DNA of 64,000 nucleotides from Streptomyces sp. Ru73 (GTDB lineage: Bacteria > Actinomycetota > Actinomycetes > Streptomycetales > Streptomycetaceae). The stretch is from the NCBI RefSeq assembly GCF_002920575.1, contig NZ_PQSQ01000037.1, positions 1 through 64,000 on the forward strand. Direction: 5' to 3'. This document shows positions 33,311 to 42,028 of this stretch, piece by piece; the stretch's first letter is position 1, and each line of letters begins with the position of its first letter. A program made the translations under genes and the position numbers. Under the pieces are notes generated by a model. The model saw only the letters and a program-made list of their open reading frames with translations, ran no database searches and was not told the DNA's origin.

Positions 33311-33577
33311 ATGAGCACCGACGAACTGGGCTGGTTCAAGAGCAGCTACAGCGGCTCCCAGGGCGACAGCTGCGTCGAAGTCGCCCTCTCCTGGCGGAAG
33401 TCCACGTACAGCGGCTCGCAGGGCGACGACTGCGTCGAGGTGGCCGCCTGCCCCGACACCGTCCACGTCCGGGACTCCAAGGACAAGGCCGGGCCGCGGC
33501 TCACCGTCGGCGCCCCCGCGTGGCGCGCGTTCGTCGCGTACAGCGTGCAGGCCGCGCCGGGGGCCGCCGCGCTTTAG
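33311..33577 (+). CDS. DUF397 protein with a duplicated motif
   Basis: An 88-residue protein. The hallmark DUF397 segment is present twice: FKSSYSGSQGDSCVEVA at residues 9-25 and WRKSTYSGSQGDDCVEVA at 28-45. A single DSKDKAGPRLTVGAPAWRAFVAYV-like tail follows (from residue 55, read approximately). DUF397 proteins are short, very numerous in Streptomyces, and usually sit next to an XRE regulator with which they act in development. No such regulator is adjacent here, so this may be an orphan. GAGGAG precedes the ATG. The 3' end overlaps the convergent membrane-protein gene by 4 bp. Confidence 0.85.
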   Translation: MSTDELGWFKSSYSGSQGDSCVEVALSWRKSTYSGSQGDDCVEVAACPDTVHVRDSKDKAGPRLTVGAPAWRAFVAYSVQAAPGAAAL

Positions 33578-33807
33578 CGTCGGCTGCGTCCCCACAGCGC
33601 ACCGCCCGCGACCACCAGCCCGATGGCGATGATCTTCGCCGCGCCGTAGTAGCCGCCCGCCAGGTTCTCCGGCGTGCCGGGGAGGCGGAAGAAGACCCAG
33701 ACCGCCACGACCGCCCCGAGGACGATCAGACCGACGGCCCCCACCGGGCCGAACCCGGCCCACCAGGGGGCGTCGTCGTAGCTCCGCTCGGCTTCCTCGT
33801 GCTTCAT
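33574..33807 (-). CDS. Small two-helix membrane protein
   Basis: A 77-residue protein with two hydrophobic segments (VGAVGLIVLGAVVAVWVFF near residues 20-38, and AKIIAIGLVVAGGALWG near 55-71), a charged N-terminus (MKHEEAERSYDD) and an Arg-rich C-terminus. It is probably an integral membrane protein of unknown function. ATG at 33807 follows GGGGGAA. It is convergent with DUF397, overlapping by 4 bp. Confidence 0.65.
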   Translation of the reverse strand: MKHEEAERSYDDAPWWAGFGPVGAVGLIVLGAVVAVWVFFRLPGTPENLAGGYYGAAKIIAIGLVVAGGALWGRSRR

Positions 33808-33908
33808 GACCCGTTCCCCCGTGTGCGCGGCGCTGATCATGAGGGAAGACGCGGAACGGATGGATGAGGTTCACTGCCTTCAGGTGCACACGAAGCCGGC
33901 CGGGTCGG

Positions 33909-34061
33909 TCAGGTAACGATCGAGGTCCGGGGCTTCGTGGGCTCGCCGACCGGCAGCCGGCGCAGATCCACCGGGTAGCCCCACTCGTCGCGGTCCTCCG
34001 GCGTCATGGCCCACAGGACTCCGCCCGATCCCGCGTGGAAGGAGAATCTGACACTGGGCAC
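33909..34061 (-). CDS. Small hypothetical protein, possibly frameshifted
   Basis: A 50-residue reading from GTG at 34061 to a stop at 33909. Its body (FHAGSGGVLWAMTPEDRDEWGYPV) looks like a real protein, but the last residues do not. Shifting frame around 33950 continues as HEAPDLDRYLTDPAGFVCT to a stop at 33880, which is more protein-like and suggests a one-base frameshift or sequencing error near the 3' end. The ribosome binding site is a run of nine Gs (34069-34077 on the minus strand), prone to slippage. It lies 44 bp downstream of the SUKH-3 gene and is probably cotranscribed with it. The family is not recognised. Confidence 0.5.
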   Translation of the reverse strand: MPSVRFSFHAGSGGVLWAMTPEDRDEWGYPVDLRRLPVGEPTKPRTSIVT

Positions 34062-34105
34062 AGCGTCTCCCCCCCCCACCTGATTCCGAAAGGCTTTGCA
34101 GAACA

Positions 34106-34624
34106 CTAGCTGCCGTCAGTGGGGCAGCAACCGCACGGGGGGTCTCGCCACTCGGGGAGGTCTTCCACGTCCGGCGCGTGGACGCCCCGCAAGAACCGGT
34201 CGAAGGCGTCGAACTCGTTCTCCCCCCGGTAATACCCACCGGTGTGGTGGAGGTAGAAGAACCGCCCTTTCTCGTCCACCAGGAGGAGCGCATACTCGGA
34301 CGTTTCGTAGCCGACGGGGAAGAGGCGCGTATCGAGCCCGGTCGCCATTTCCCGGATGTCTTCCGCATCGCCGTCATATCCGGCGGTCGGCTCCATGTCC
34401 CAGCCACGGTTCCGCACCGTGGGGTGGCTGAGGTGCAGCGTCCCGTACGTCCGGATGATGCGCACCGCGGACGGCGGCGGCGTCAGGGGCGCTCCCTGCC
34501 GGTCGGCGTCGTCCACGCGTACGCGGATCAGTTCGTCGGCGCGTTCGCCGATGTCGCGCCCCGGATGCCAGCCGTTTCCGGTCAGCCAGTCGCGCACTTC
34601 GGGCGTGGGCCGGTCCGAACCCAT
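34106..34624 (-). CDS. SUKH-3-like immunity protein
   Basis: A 172-residue protein with the pattern of the SUKH-3 family: VRDWLTGNGWHPGRDIGERADELI near residues 10-33, HLSHPTV near 67, a LFPVGYETSEYALLLVDEKGRFFYLHH region near 107-134 and the final FDAFDRFLRGV. SUKH proteins are immunity factors of polymorphic toxin systems. No toxin gene is visible within several kilobases, so this may be an orphan immunity gene that protects against toxins of other strains. GGGAG precedes ATG at 34624. Confidence 0.65.
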   Translation of the reverse strand: MGSDRPTPEVRDWLTGNGWHPGRDIGERADELIRVRVDDADRQGAPLTPPPSAVRIIRTYGTLHLSHPTVRNRGWDMEPTAGYDGDAEDIREMATGLDTRLFPVGYETSEYALLLVDEKGRFFYLHHTGGYYRGENEFDAFDRFLRGVHAPDVEDLPEWRDPPCGCCPTDGS

Positions 34625-34650
34625 CAGCCGCTCCCTTCGTTGGCGTCCGG

Positions 34651-35274
34651 TCAGGGCCCCGAAGTGCCCGTGAGGGATTCCCGTGGCAGGTTCAGCTCGC
34701 GGGCCAGGGCCTCTTCCGCCCATTGCAGCATGGTGGTGCGGGACAACGGGCCCCCGTAGGAGGTCATCTGGACGGCGAGGCCGTCCAGCAGGGCGGTGAG
34801 GCGCCAGGCCGCCGTCGTGGGGTCGGGGCAGTCGAACTCGCCGGCTGCCGCGCCCTCGGCCATCACGTCCGCGAGGGCGGTCTTCCACTCCTGGTCCAGG
34901 CCGCCGGCCGTCTCCCGCAGGACCGGGTCGCGGAGGGCGGCCGCCCAGCCCTCGATCCACAGGCGCCAGCCCTTGGCCTGGCCGGTCGGGGCGTACCAGC
35001 GCACCGCCGCGCGCAGCCGACGCACCGCGGTCGTGCGGCGGCCGAGGAGGCGCCGCAGATGGGCGAGGTCCGCCTCGGCGGCGTGCGCGAAGGCCGCCGC
35101 GACCAGCTTCTCCTTCGTCGAGAAGTGGTACAGGACCAGGGCGTTGGAGACCCCCAGCGCCGAGGCCACGTCGGAGACGCGGACGGCCGCGGCGCCGCGC
35201 GCCTCGATCTGTTCGATGGCGGCGCGCAGCAGCTCCTCGCGCCGCTCCGCCACGTTCAACCGGACTCTTGCCAC
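34651..35274 (-). CDS. TetR-family regulator, BetI-like
   Basis: A 207-residue repressor. The N-terminal HTH is RVSDVASALGVSNALVLYHF at about residues 33-52, followed by STKEKL. The remainder is an all-helical ligand domain of the BetI-like C-terminal type. It is divergent from the APC permease, with the palindrome ACTGACTGTCCGTTCAGT between them at 35350-35367. The same palindrome type precedes the acyl-CoA dehydrogenase operon at 43.2 kb, so this protein is the best candidate for repressor of both. The ligand is probably an amino acid, polyamine or acyl-CoA. Confidence 0.9.
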   Translation of the reverse strand: MARVRLNVAERREELLRAAIEQIEARGAAAVRVSDVASALGVSNALVLYHFSTKEKLVAAAFAHAAEADLAHLRRLLGRRTTAVRRLRAAVRWYAPTGQAKGWRLWIEGWAAALRDPVLRETAGGLDQEWKTALADVMAEGAAAGEFDCPDPTTAAWRLTALLDGLAVQMTSYGGPLSRTTMLQWAEEALARELNLPRESLTGTSGP

Positions 35275-35349
35275 GCGGTCAGCCTACAACCGGGAGCGTG
35301 CGCGAACCCTTGACACCGGGCGGCGACGGGGCCACAGTCCCTTCGCATT

Positions 35350-35367
35350 ACTGACTGTCCGTTCAGT
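35350..35367. promoter_or_regulatory. Candidate TetR operator, site 1
   Basis: ACTGACTGTCCGTTCAGT has arms ACTGA and TCAGT separated by eight bases. It is located between the divergent TetR (34651-35274) and permease (35426) genes, where autoregulating TetR proteins bind. Confidence 0.65.
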
Positions 35368-35425
35368 TAGTTGGAGCACGCCGGACACGTCTTCGTACGA
35401 GTCGCCGTCGCGCAGGGAGTCAGCC

Positions 35426-37006
35426 GTGAGAGAGACAGAGACACCGCCGTCATCGTCCGCACCACCGGCCGACCACGCCCTCCGCGGCGGGCCGGACTCC
35501 CCCGACCTCTCCGAGGGGTGGGGAGAGCAACGGGGCCGGCTGCGCAAGGACCTGCGTCGCCTGGACGTGCTCTTCTTCCTGATCTGCACGCTGGTCGGGC
35601 TCGACACGATCGGGTCGGTCGCGGCGCAGGGACCGCAGGGCCTGACGTGGATGGCGGTCCTCGCGGTCGTCTTCTTCCTGCCGTACGGACTGCTCGTCGC
35701 GGAACTGGGCTCGGCCTTTCCCGTACAGGGCGGGCCGTACGTCTGGACGCGGCTCGCCTTCGGGCGGCTGACGGCCGGGCTGAACCAGATTCTGTACTGG
35801 ATATCCAATCCGGTGTGGGTCGGCGGCAGCCTGTGCATCATCGCGCTGACGACGTGGGAGGAATTCTTCACGCCGCTGCCGGGCGCGTGGAAGTACCTGG
35901 CCGGGCTGGTGTTCATCTGGGGCGGCGCGCTCGCCGTCGTGCAGTCCGTACGCATCGGGAAGTGGGTGCCGATCGCGGGGGCCGTCGCGCGGATCGTGCT
36001 GCTGGGATTCTTCCTGGTGTCGGTGGTCGTCTTCGCGGTGGAGCACGGCGTCCACCCGCTGCCGGTACGGGAATTCGCGCCGACGTACGCCGGATTCATC
36101 GCGCTCGTGCCCGTGCTCATCTTCAATTACGTCGGCTTCGAACTGCCGAGTTCGGCGGCGGAGGAGATGACCAATCCGCGGCGGGACATTCCGCTGTCGA
36201 TCCTGCGGTCGGGACTGGCGTCGCTGGTGCTCTACGGCGGGCCCATTCTCGGCATTCTGTTCGTGCTGCCGGGGAAGGAGATCGGCAGCCTCGGCGGATT
36301 CATCGACGCCTGCAAGGCGGTCTTCACCGTGTACGGCGGCCATATCGCGGCGGACGGGACGGTCACGCTGAGCGGCGCCGGCGCGGTCTTCGGCGGCATC
36401 GCCGCGGCGGGTCTGATCGTCGGGCTGCTGACCAGCGGCGTCACCTGGGCGATGGGCGCGCACCGGGCCGAGGCCGTGGCCTGCGCGGACGGCGCGGGTC
36501 CCGCGTGGCTCGGCAAGATCGACGAAAGGCACGGCACGCCGGCCCGCGTGAACCTGCTCTCCGCGGTGATCGCGTCCGTCCTCTTCGTACTCGCGCTCAA
36601 CCTGACCGAGGGAGATGGTGAGAAGTACTTCGCGGCGGGGCTCGGGCTGACGATCAGTACGACGTTCATCTCGTACGTGATCACCTTTCCGAGCCTGGTC
36701 GTGCTGCGCCGCAAGTACCCGGACACGCCGCGGCCGTACGCGGTACCGGGCGGCCGGGCGGGCGCCTGGCTGGTCACCGGACTGGCCACGGCCTTCGTCG
36801 CGTTCACGGTCGTGGTGCTGATCTGGCCGGGCTTCGGCGTGGGCTGGTTCGGCACGGCCGGCTCGGCGGCGGACTCCCTCCCGCCGTCCTTCGCCGGCCA
36901 GCGCCTGGCCTACACCCTCAGCCAGGTCGTCCCCCTGCTCCTCTTCCTCGCCATCGGCGCGGCCTTCTACGCCCTGGGCACGAAGACCCGGCGGGCGAAG
37001 GGCTGA
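35426..37006 (+). CDS. APC-family amino acid/polyamine permease
   Basis: A 526-residue membrane protein with about twelve helices after a 45-residue hydrophilic N-terminus. Family features are VGLDTIGSVAAQGPQGLTW (first helix break), PYGLLVAELGSAFPVQGGPYVW near 90-111 and FNYVGFELPSSAAEEMTNPRRD near 233-254. The GTG start at 35426 has GGGAG seven bases upstream. The gene uses ATT, GAA, AAT and GGA codons more than its neighbours. The shared operator suggests it imports the substrate of the operon at 37.1-43.2 kb. Confidence 0.85.
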   Translation: MRETETPPSSSAPPADHALRGGPDSPDLSEGWGEQRGRLRKDLRRLDVLFFLICTLVGLDTIGSVAAQGPQGLTWMAVLAVVFFLPYGLLVAELGSAFPVQGGPYVWTRLAFGRLTAGLNQILYWISNPVWVGGSLCIIALTTWEEFFTPLPGAWKYLAGLVFIWGGALAVVQSVRIGKWVPIAGAVARIVLLGFFLVSVVVFAVEHGVHPLPVREFAPTYAGFIALVPVLIFNYVGFELPSSAAEEMTNPRRDIPLSILRSGLASLVLYGGPILGILFVLPGKEIGSLGGFIDACKAVFTVYGGHIAADGTVTLSGAGAVFGGIAAAGLIVGLLTSGVTWAMGAHRAEAVACADGAGPAWLGKIDERHGTPARVNLLSAVIASVLFVLALNLTEGDGEKYFAAGLGLTISTTFISYVITFPSLVVLRRKYPDTPRPYAVPGGRAGAWLVTGLATAFVAFTVVVLIWPGFGVGWFGTAGSAADSLPPSFAGQRLAYTLSQVVPLLLFLAIGAAFYALGTKTRRAKG

Positions 37007-37065
37007 GCAGTACGGCCAGGCACGCGTAGCGGCACGGCCCCCGTACGACTGCGGGCTCCGTGCCG

Positions 37066-39195
37066 TTACGGGCTGCGCACCGCCGCCGCGTCCAGGGCGA
37101 TCGCGCCGCCCGGGTGGGTCAGGAGGGGGTTGATTTCCAGGTCGGTGAGTTCGGGGTGTTCGGCGGCGCAGTGGGAGAGGGCGCAGAGGGCGGTGGCGGC
37201 TGCGGTGAGGTCGACGGCGGGTGCGCCGCGCCAGCCGGTCAGGAGGGGGGCGTGGCGGAGGGAGAGGAGCAGGGCGCGGGCGTGGTCCGGGGTGAGGGGG
37301 GCGAGGGCGAGGGCGGTGTCGGCGAGGAGTTCGGCGCGTACGCCGCCGATGCCGGTCATCAGGACGGGGCCGAAGGCGGGGTCGCGGCGTACGCCGGCGA
37401 TCAGTTCGACCGCGTACGGGGGCGTGGCCATGGCCTCGACGGCGTACCGGGCCGCGCCGGTCGCCGCGGTCATCCGGGCGAACGCGGTCCGCAGCGCCGC
37501 CTCGTCGGCGAGGCCGAGTGCGACCCCGCCGGCCTCCGTCTTGTGAGCCAGTCCCATGGCCTTGAGGGCGAGCGGGAAGCCGACGCGGTGGGCTGCGGCT
37601 GCCGCCTCATCGGCGGTGCGGACGAACTCCGCTGCGGGGAAGCCGATGCCGTAGGAGGAGAGCAGGTCACGGGTGGTTTCGTAGCCGCCGTCGGGGACGC
37701 GGTGGGCGGCGGACCGGGGCAGGGGCGGGGGCGGGCGGAGTACCGCCGTGTGCAGGCGTGCGGCATGGGCAAGTGCGCCCGCGGCCTGTTCGATGCGTTC
37801 GTAGACCGGGACGCCGTGCTGCCGCAGGACGGTGAGGGCCGGGGTGTCGCGGGCCATGGTGTGGACGAGCAGGGCGCGGCCGGACGCCGTGGCGGCCACG
37901 GCCAGTTCCCTGGCCATCTCCGTCTCGTGGGCCGCCTGGGCCGGGTTGTCGGTGGCGTAGTCGCCGAAGTAGCCGGTGAGGACGACGGCGTCGGCTTCGC
38001 CGCAGGTCAGGAGCGTACGGGTGAGGCGTGCGTAGGTGGTGAGGTCGGCTTCGCCCGCGCCGGCCAGGTCCACGGGGTTGCCGCAGCCTGCGCCGGGCGG
38101 GAGGAGCGCGGCGACGGCCGCTGTGGTGGTCGCGGAGAGCGCCGGTACGTCGAGGCCGCGGGCCGCGAAGGCGTCGGCGGCGAGGGCGCCCTGGCCGCCG
38201 CTGTCGGCGAGGACGGCGACGCGGGGGCGGCCGCCCTTCAGGGGCGCGGAGAACTGCGCGACCGGCCGCGACGGCGGGGAAGCCGCCGGCGGTGAATCAG
38301 GGGCTGCCCCTGCGGCGCGACCGCGCGCGGCCAGCAGGCACAGCGCCGTGTCGACCACCTCCCCCGCCGTGTCCAGCAGCAGCGCGCCCGCGTCGCGGCA
38401 GACCGCCTCGACCGTGGCGCGTGCGCTGACCAGGGCGCCCGTATGGGAGGCCGCGGCGCGGCCCGACGCGGCGCTGCGGCCGACGGTCAGCAGCAGCACC
38501 GGCTTGCCCGCCGCGTGGGCAGCGGCGAGCGCGCGGGCCAGCCGGCGGCCGTCGCGGAAGTCCTCCACGTATGCGGCGATGGCGCGCGTCGGCTCGTGGC
38601 GCACCAGCGCCTCCAGCGCGTCCGTGGCGTCGATGTCGCGCTGGTTGCCGAGGGAGACGAAGCGGGAGAAGCCCTGGCCCGCGCGGGCCAGCAGGCGGCC
38701 GATCTCCAGCGCGAGATTGCCGCTCTGGGAGATCAGGCCGACCTCTCCGGCCGGGAAGTCACCCCAGCTCAGACGGAGGGCGCTGGTGGTGTCGACGACG
38801 CCCATGCAGTTCGGGCCGAGGAGGCGGGCGCCGTGTGCCCGGATCAGGGACGCCAGCGAGCGTTCCGCTTCGGCGTCCGTGCCGCCGGAGGTGATCACGG
38901 TGAAGCAGCGCGCGCCGGCCGCCAGGCCCTCGGTGACGACGGCCCGCACGTGGGGTGGCGGCACGGCCACGACCACGTGCTCCGGCGGGTCCGGCAGCGC
39001 GCCGAGGTCCGGGAGGAAGGGCACGCCGTCCAGCGCACCGCCGCGCCGGTTCACCAGGTGCACCGTGCGGCGCTCGCGTCCGGCGAGCGCCCCGGACGCG
39101 AGCCAGTACCCCCACTTCTCGGGGCTGGCCGAGGCGCCGACCACGGCCACGGACCGGGGGTCGAAGAGCGAGTTCAAGTCCTGTTCAGGCGTCAC
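37066..39195 (-). CDS. ADP-forming acyl-CoA synthetase (acetate-CoA ligase type)
   Basis: A 709-residue fused alpha-beta protein that interconverts acyl-CoA, ADP and phosphate with acid, CoA and ATP. The CoA-binding domain opens with LFDPRSVAVVGASASPEKWGY (near 10). SQSGNLALE lies near 153, and the phosphorylated histidine sits in SHTGALVS near 250. The C-terminal ATP-grasp part (from about 490) has PLALKAMGLAHKTEAGGVALGL. It is the last gene of a four-gene operon; its GTG overlaps the stop of the dehydrogenase gene (GTGA). The direction may be ATP gain during catabolism, or activation of the acid for the operon's acyl-CoA dehydrogenase. Confidence 0.85.
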   Translation of the reverse strand: MTPEQDLNSLFDPRSVAVVGASASPEKWGYWLASGALAGRERRTVHLVNRRGGALDGVPFLPDLGALPDPPEHVVVAVPPPHVRAVVTEGLAAGARCFTVITSGGTDAEAERSLASLIRAHGARLLGPNCMGVVDTTSALRLSWGDFPAGEVGLISQSGNLALEIGRLLARAGQGFSRFVSLGNQRDIDATDALEALVRHEPTRAIAAYVEDFRDGRRLARALAAAHAAGKPVLLLTVGRSAASGRAAASHTGALVSARATVEAVCRDAGALLLDTAGEVVDTALCLLAARGRAAGAAPDSPPAASPPSRPVAQFSAPLKGGRPRVAVLADSGGQGALAADAFAARGLDVPALSATTTAAVAALLPPGAGCGNPVDLAGAGEADLTTYARLTRTLLTCGEADAVVLTGYFGDYATDNPAQAAHETEMARELAVAATASGRALLVHTMARDTPALTVLRQHGVPVYERIEQAAGALAHAARLHTAVLRPPPPLPRSAAHRVPDGGYETTRDLLSSYGIGFPAAEFVRTADEAAAAAHRVGFPLALKAMGLAHKTEAGGVALGLADEAALRTAFARMTAATGAARYAVEAMATPPYAVELIAGVRRDPAFGPVLMTGIGGVRAELLADTALALAPLTPDHARALLLSLRHAPLLTGWRGAPAVDLTAAATALCALSHCAAEHPELTDLEINPLLTHPGGAIALDAAAVRSP

Positions 39196-40391
39196 CGGTA
39201 CCACCCGAACCGCTCCGCGATCACCGGCAGCCGGTCGGCGACGAGGGCGTGGGCGGCGGCGCGCGGCGTGCAGCCGGAGGCTTCGGCGCGCGCCAGCATC
39301 CGGTCGACCAGGGCGCGCATCGACCGCCGGGTGTAGGCGAACGCCTCGTCCGCGTCGGCACCGATGTCCCCGAAGAGCGTCCACCACCACCAGGCGTTCG
39401 TACCGGAGTTGACCACCACGTCGGGCAGGACCGTCACCCCGCGGGCGGTGAGCAGCTCCTCGGCCTCCTCCCGTACCGGCATGTTCGCCGCCTCGACCAC
39501 CCAACGCGCGGTGATGTCCGCCTGGTTCCCGGCGTCGATGGCGTACGAGACCGCGGCCGGTATCAGGATCTCCGCGTCCGCCGACAGCCAGGCGGGGCCG
39601 GGCAGTTCGCGGTCTCCGGGGCGCAGCGCGGCGCGGTCAACGGTGCCGTGCGCGTCGCGCGCCGCGAGCAGCGCCTCGACGTCCAGCCCGTCCGGGTTGG
39701 CGAGCGTGCCCTTGATGTCGGCGACGGCCACGACGCGCAGCCCGGCGCGGGCGAGGAAGCGGGCGGTCGCGCCGCCCATGGTGCCCAGGCCCTGGAGGGC
39801 CACCCGGGTGCCCGCGTACGGAACGCCGGCGCGGTCCAGCGCGGCGAGCGCGGCCTCCGCGACGCCGCAGCCGCCCACCAGTTCGTCCAGCCCGATCCCG
39901 TCCACGTCGAGGGCGAAGGCGTCGGCGAGCCGCTGCCGGGCGGCCGTCTCGTCGTCGAGGAGCGGATAGACGGCCTGGATGGAGGAGACCAGGCCGGCCT
40001 CGGCCGCTGCCTTGTCGACCAGGTCCTGGGTGAGGCCGAGGTCCTCGCCGGTGGTCCAGAAGTGCTCGATGTACGGGCGCATGGCGCGCAGATAGCGCAC
40101 GAGGACGCCGTACGCCTCCGGCGCGCGCGGGTCGCAGTCGATGCCGCCCTTCGCACCGCCCAGCGGCACGTACCGGCCCTCCGGGTTGTAGTGCAGCGCT
40201 TCCTTCATGGTCATGCCGCGGGCGAGCCCGGTGACCTCTTCGAGGGTGCAGCCGGCCCGCATCCGCAGCCCGCCGCTGGCCACGCCGCGCACGAGCCGGT
40301 CGATGACCAGGAAGCCCTGGTGACCGGTCTCGTGATCGGTCCAGGTGAGGGACGTCAGGGGGGCGGGGGCAGGGGCAGCGTGCGGGCTCAT
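39192..40391 (-). CDS. Glu/Leu/Phe/Val-type amino acid dehydrogenase
   Basis: A 399-residue NAD(P)-dependent oxidative deaminase. The dimerisation domain carries GGLRMR near 40, KEALHYNPEGRYVPLGGAKGGID near 63-85 (split only by reading) with the catalytic lysine in GGAKGG. The Rossmann domain begins at VALQGLGTMGGATARFLA near 196. Substrate-specificity residues cannot be assigned reliably, so Glu, Leu or another amino acid is possible. ATGA overlap with the ThDP gene on one side and GTGA overlap with the ligase on the other indicate tight coupling. Confidence 0.85.
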   Translation of the reverse strand: MSPHAAPAPAPLTSLTWTDHETGHQGFLVIDRLVRGVASGGLRMRAGCTLEEVTGLARGMTMKEALHYNPEGRYVPLGGAKGGIDCDPRAPEAYGVLVRYLRAMRPYIEHFWTTGEDLGLTQDLVDKAAAEAGLVSSIQAVYPLLDDETAARQRLADAFALDVDGIGLDELVGGCGVAEAALAALDRAGVPYAGTRVALQGLGTMGGATARFLARAGLRVVAVADIKGTLANPDGLDVEALLAARDAHGTVDRAALRPGDRELPGPAWLSADAEILIPAAVSYAIDAGNQADITARWVVEAANMPVREEAEELLTARGVTVLPDVVVNSGTNAWWWWTLFGDIGADADEAFAYTRRSMRALVDRMLARAEASGCTPRAAAHALVADRLPVIAERFGWYR

Positions 40392-42028
40392 CGGGCGGGC
40401 TCCTCGGGGACGGTGATGACGGTGGGGCCGGGCGTGCGCAGCGCCTTGTGGAGCGCGTCGGCGAGTTCCGCCGGGGTGCCGGCGCGTGCGCCGTGGCCGC
40501 CGTACGCGCGGGCCAGCGCGGCGAGGTCGACGGGCGGCACGCCGGGCGGTGGCAGGTCGACGGCGGTCGGTGTGTCGCCGCGTGCCGTCATCTCGTCGCG
40601 GATCTCGCCGTATCCGCCGTTGTCGAACACGACGACGGGCAGCGGCAGCCGCAGCTGTACGGCGGTGGCCAGCTCCTGCACGGAGAACTGCAGCCCGCCG
40701 TCGCCGCTCAGCGCGACCACCTGGCGTTCCGGGGCCGCCGTCTTGGCCCCGATGGCGGCGGGCAGCGCGTATCCGAGGGTGCCGAAGCCGGTGGGGTGCA
40801 GGTAGCGGCCCTCGGGGCCGAGGGGGAGGTGCGGGAGCGCGCCGTAGTAGCAGCACTGGGCGCTGTCGGAGGTGAGCACGGCGTCGGCCGCCAGCTCCGC
40901 GCGGAGTGCCCGCAGGTACGGGAGCCAGCGGGCGTCCCGGTCGGCCGTCTCGGCGTCCCGCCCGGCACGCAGCGCCGCGACCGTGCCCGCGGCCGCCGCC
41001 GTGCCCCGCACGGCCGCACCCGTGTCCCGCGCGGCCGCCGCCGTCTCCCCGAGCAGCGCCCGAACGGTCTCCCGGGCCGACCCGACCAGCGCGATGTCGG
41101 CCGGCCGGCCCGCGTACGTCTGGGCCGGGTCGATGTCGGCGCGGATCAACGGGCCCGCGACGGCGAGCGGTTCGGTGGTCCAGGTGTCCGACTCGGCGAG
41201 TTCCGTGCCGACGGCCAGCAGCGCGTCGCACTCGTGCGCCAGCCAGTCGCGGACCGCCGGGCTGTGCAGGGAGACGCCGAGCGCGAGGGGGTGCGTCTCG
41301 GCGACGGTGCCCTTGCCGTTGGCGGTGGTGAGCACGACGGCACCCAACTGCTCGGCCAGCTCCCGGCATTCGGGCGCTGCGGCGCGTGCGCCGCCGCCGA
41401 GCACGAGGGCCGGGCGGCGGGCGTCCCGGAGCGCGGCGGCCGCTGCCGCGAGCGCTCCGGCGTCCGGTGCGGCCCATGGCGCGGGCGGCGCGAGGGGCAC
41501 GGGCCCGGCCTCCGCCGCCTCGGTGAGCAGGTCGAGCGGCACCTCGATGTGCGCCGGACGCGGCCGCCCCGTACGGAAGAGGGTGAAGGCACGTGCGACC
41601 GCGGCGCCGATCTCCTCGACCGTCGACACCCGGTGGCTGAACGCCGCCACCGCGCGCAGCGCGTCCGTCTGGCTGCGCATCTCGTGCAGCAGGCCGGTCG
41701 GCTGGCGCGGGTGGCGCAGCGGCATGCCGGGCGAGACGACGAGCAGCGGGACGCTGTCGGAGTACGCCTGGCCGACCGCCGCCGCGATGTTGAGGAGCGC
41801 GGGGCCCGTGGTGGTGAGCGCGACGCCGGGGCGGCCGGTGACGCGCGCGTACGCGTCGGCCGCGTAGCCCGCGCCCTGCTCGTGCCGCGGGTTGAGGTGC
41901 GCGATGCCGTACGCGGCCAGGTGCCGGTAGATCTCCAGGTTGTGCGTGCCGGGGATGCCGAACGCCTGCGTCACCCCGTGTGCCGCCAGCGCCCGGACGA
42001 GGGCTTGGCCGCCCGTCAGGTCCGCCAT
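40388..42028 (-). CDS. Thiamine-diphosphate-dependent 2-oxoacid decarboxylase / acetolactate-synthase-like enzyme
   Basis: A 546-residue ThDP enzyme with the three usual domains. The catalytic glutamate is in LNPRHEQGAGYAADAYARV near 45-63, a TTGPALLN segment near 77 follows, and the cofactor motif runs from SGDGGLQFSVQEL near 440 to VVFDNGGYGEI. The N-terminal pattern recalls 5-guanidino-2-oxopentanoate (2-ketoarginine) decarboxylases and benzoylformate-type enzymes more than true acetolactate synthases. There is no small regulatory subunit gene. Being coupled to an amino acid dehydrogenase, it most likely decarboxylates the resulting 2-oxo acid. Confidence 0.75.
   Translation of the reverse strand: MADLTGGQALVRALAAHGVTQAFGIPGTHNLEIYRHLAAYGIAHLNPRHEQGAGYAADAYARVTGRPGVALTTTGPALLNIAAAVGQAYSDSVPLLVVSPGMPLRHPRQPTGLLHEMRSQTDALRAVAAFSHRVSTVEEIGAAVARAFTLFRTGRPRPAHIEVPLDLLTEAAEAGPVPLAPPAPWAAPDAGALAAAAAALRDARRPALVLGGGARAAAPECRELAEQLGAVVLTTANGKGTVAETHPLALGVSLHSPAVRDWLAHECDALLAVGTELAESDTWTTEPLAVAGPLIRADIDPAQTYAGRPADIALVGSARETVRALLGETAAAARDTGAAVRGTAAAAGTVAALRAGRDAETADRDARWLPYLRALRAELAADAVLTSDSAQCCYYGALPHLPLGPEGRYLHPTGFGTLGYALPAAIGAKTAAPERQVVALSGDGGLQFSVQELATAVQLRLPLPVVVFDNGGYGEIRDEMTARGDTPTAVDLPPPGVPPVDLAALARAYGGHGARAGTPAELADALHKALRTPGPTVITVPEEPAR

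Noticed and set aside
33880..34624. Complete toxin-immunity pair
   Set aside because: The small downstream gene shows no toxin or nuclease motif; only the immunity-like gene is supported.
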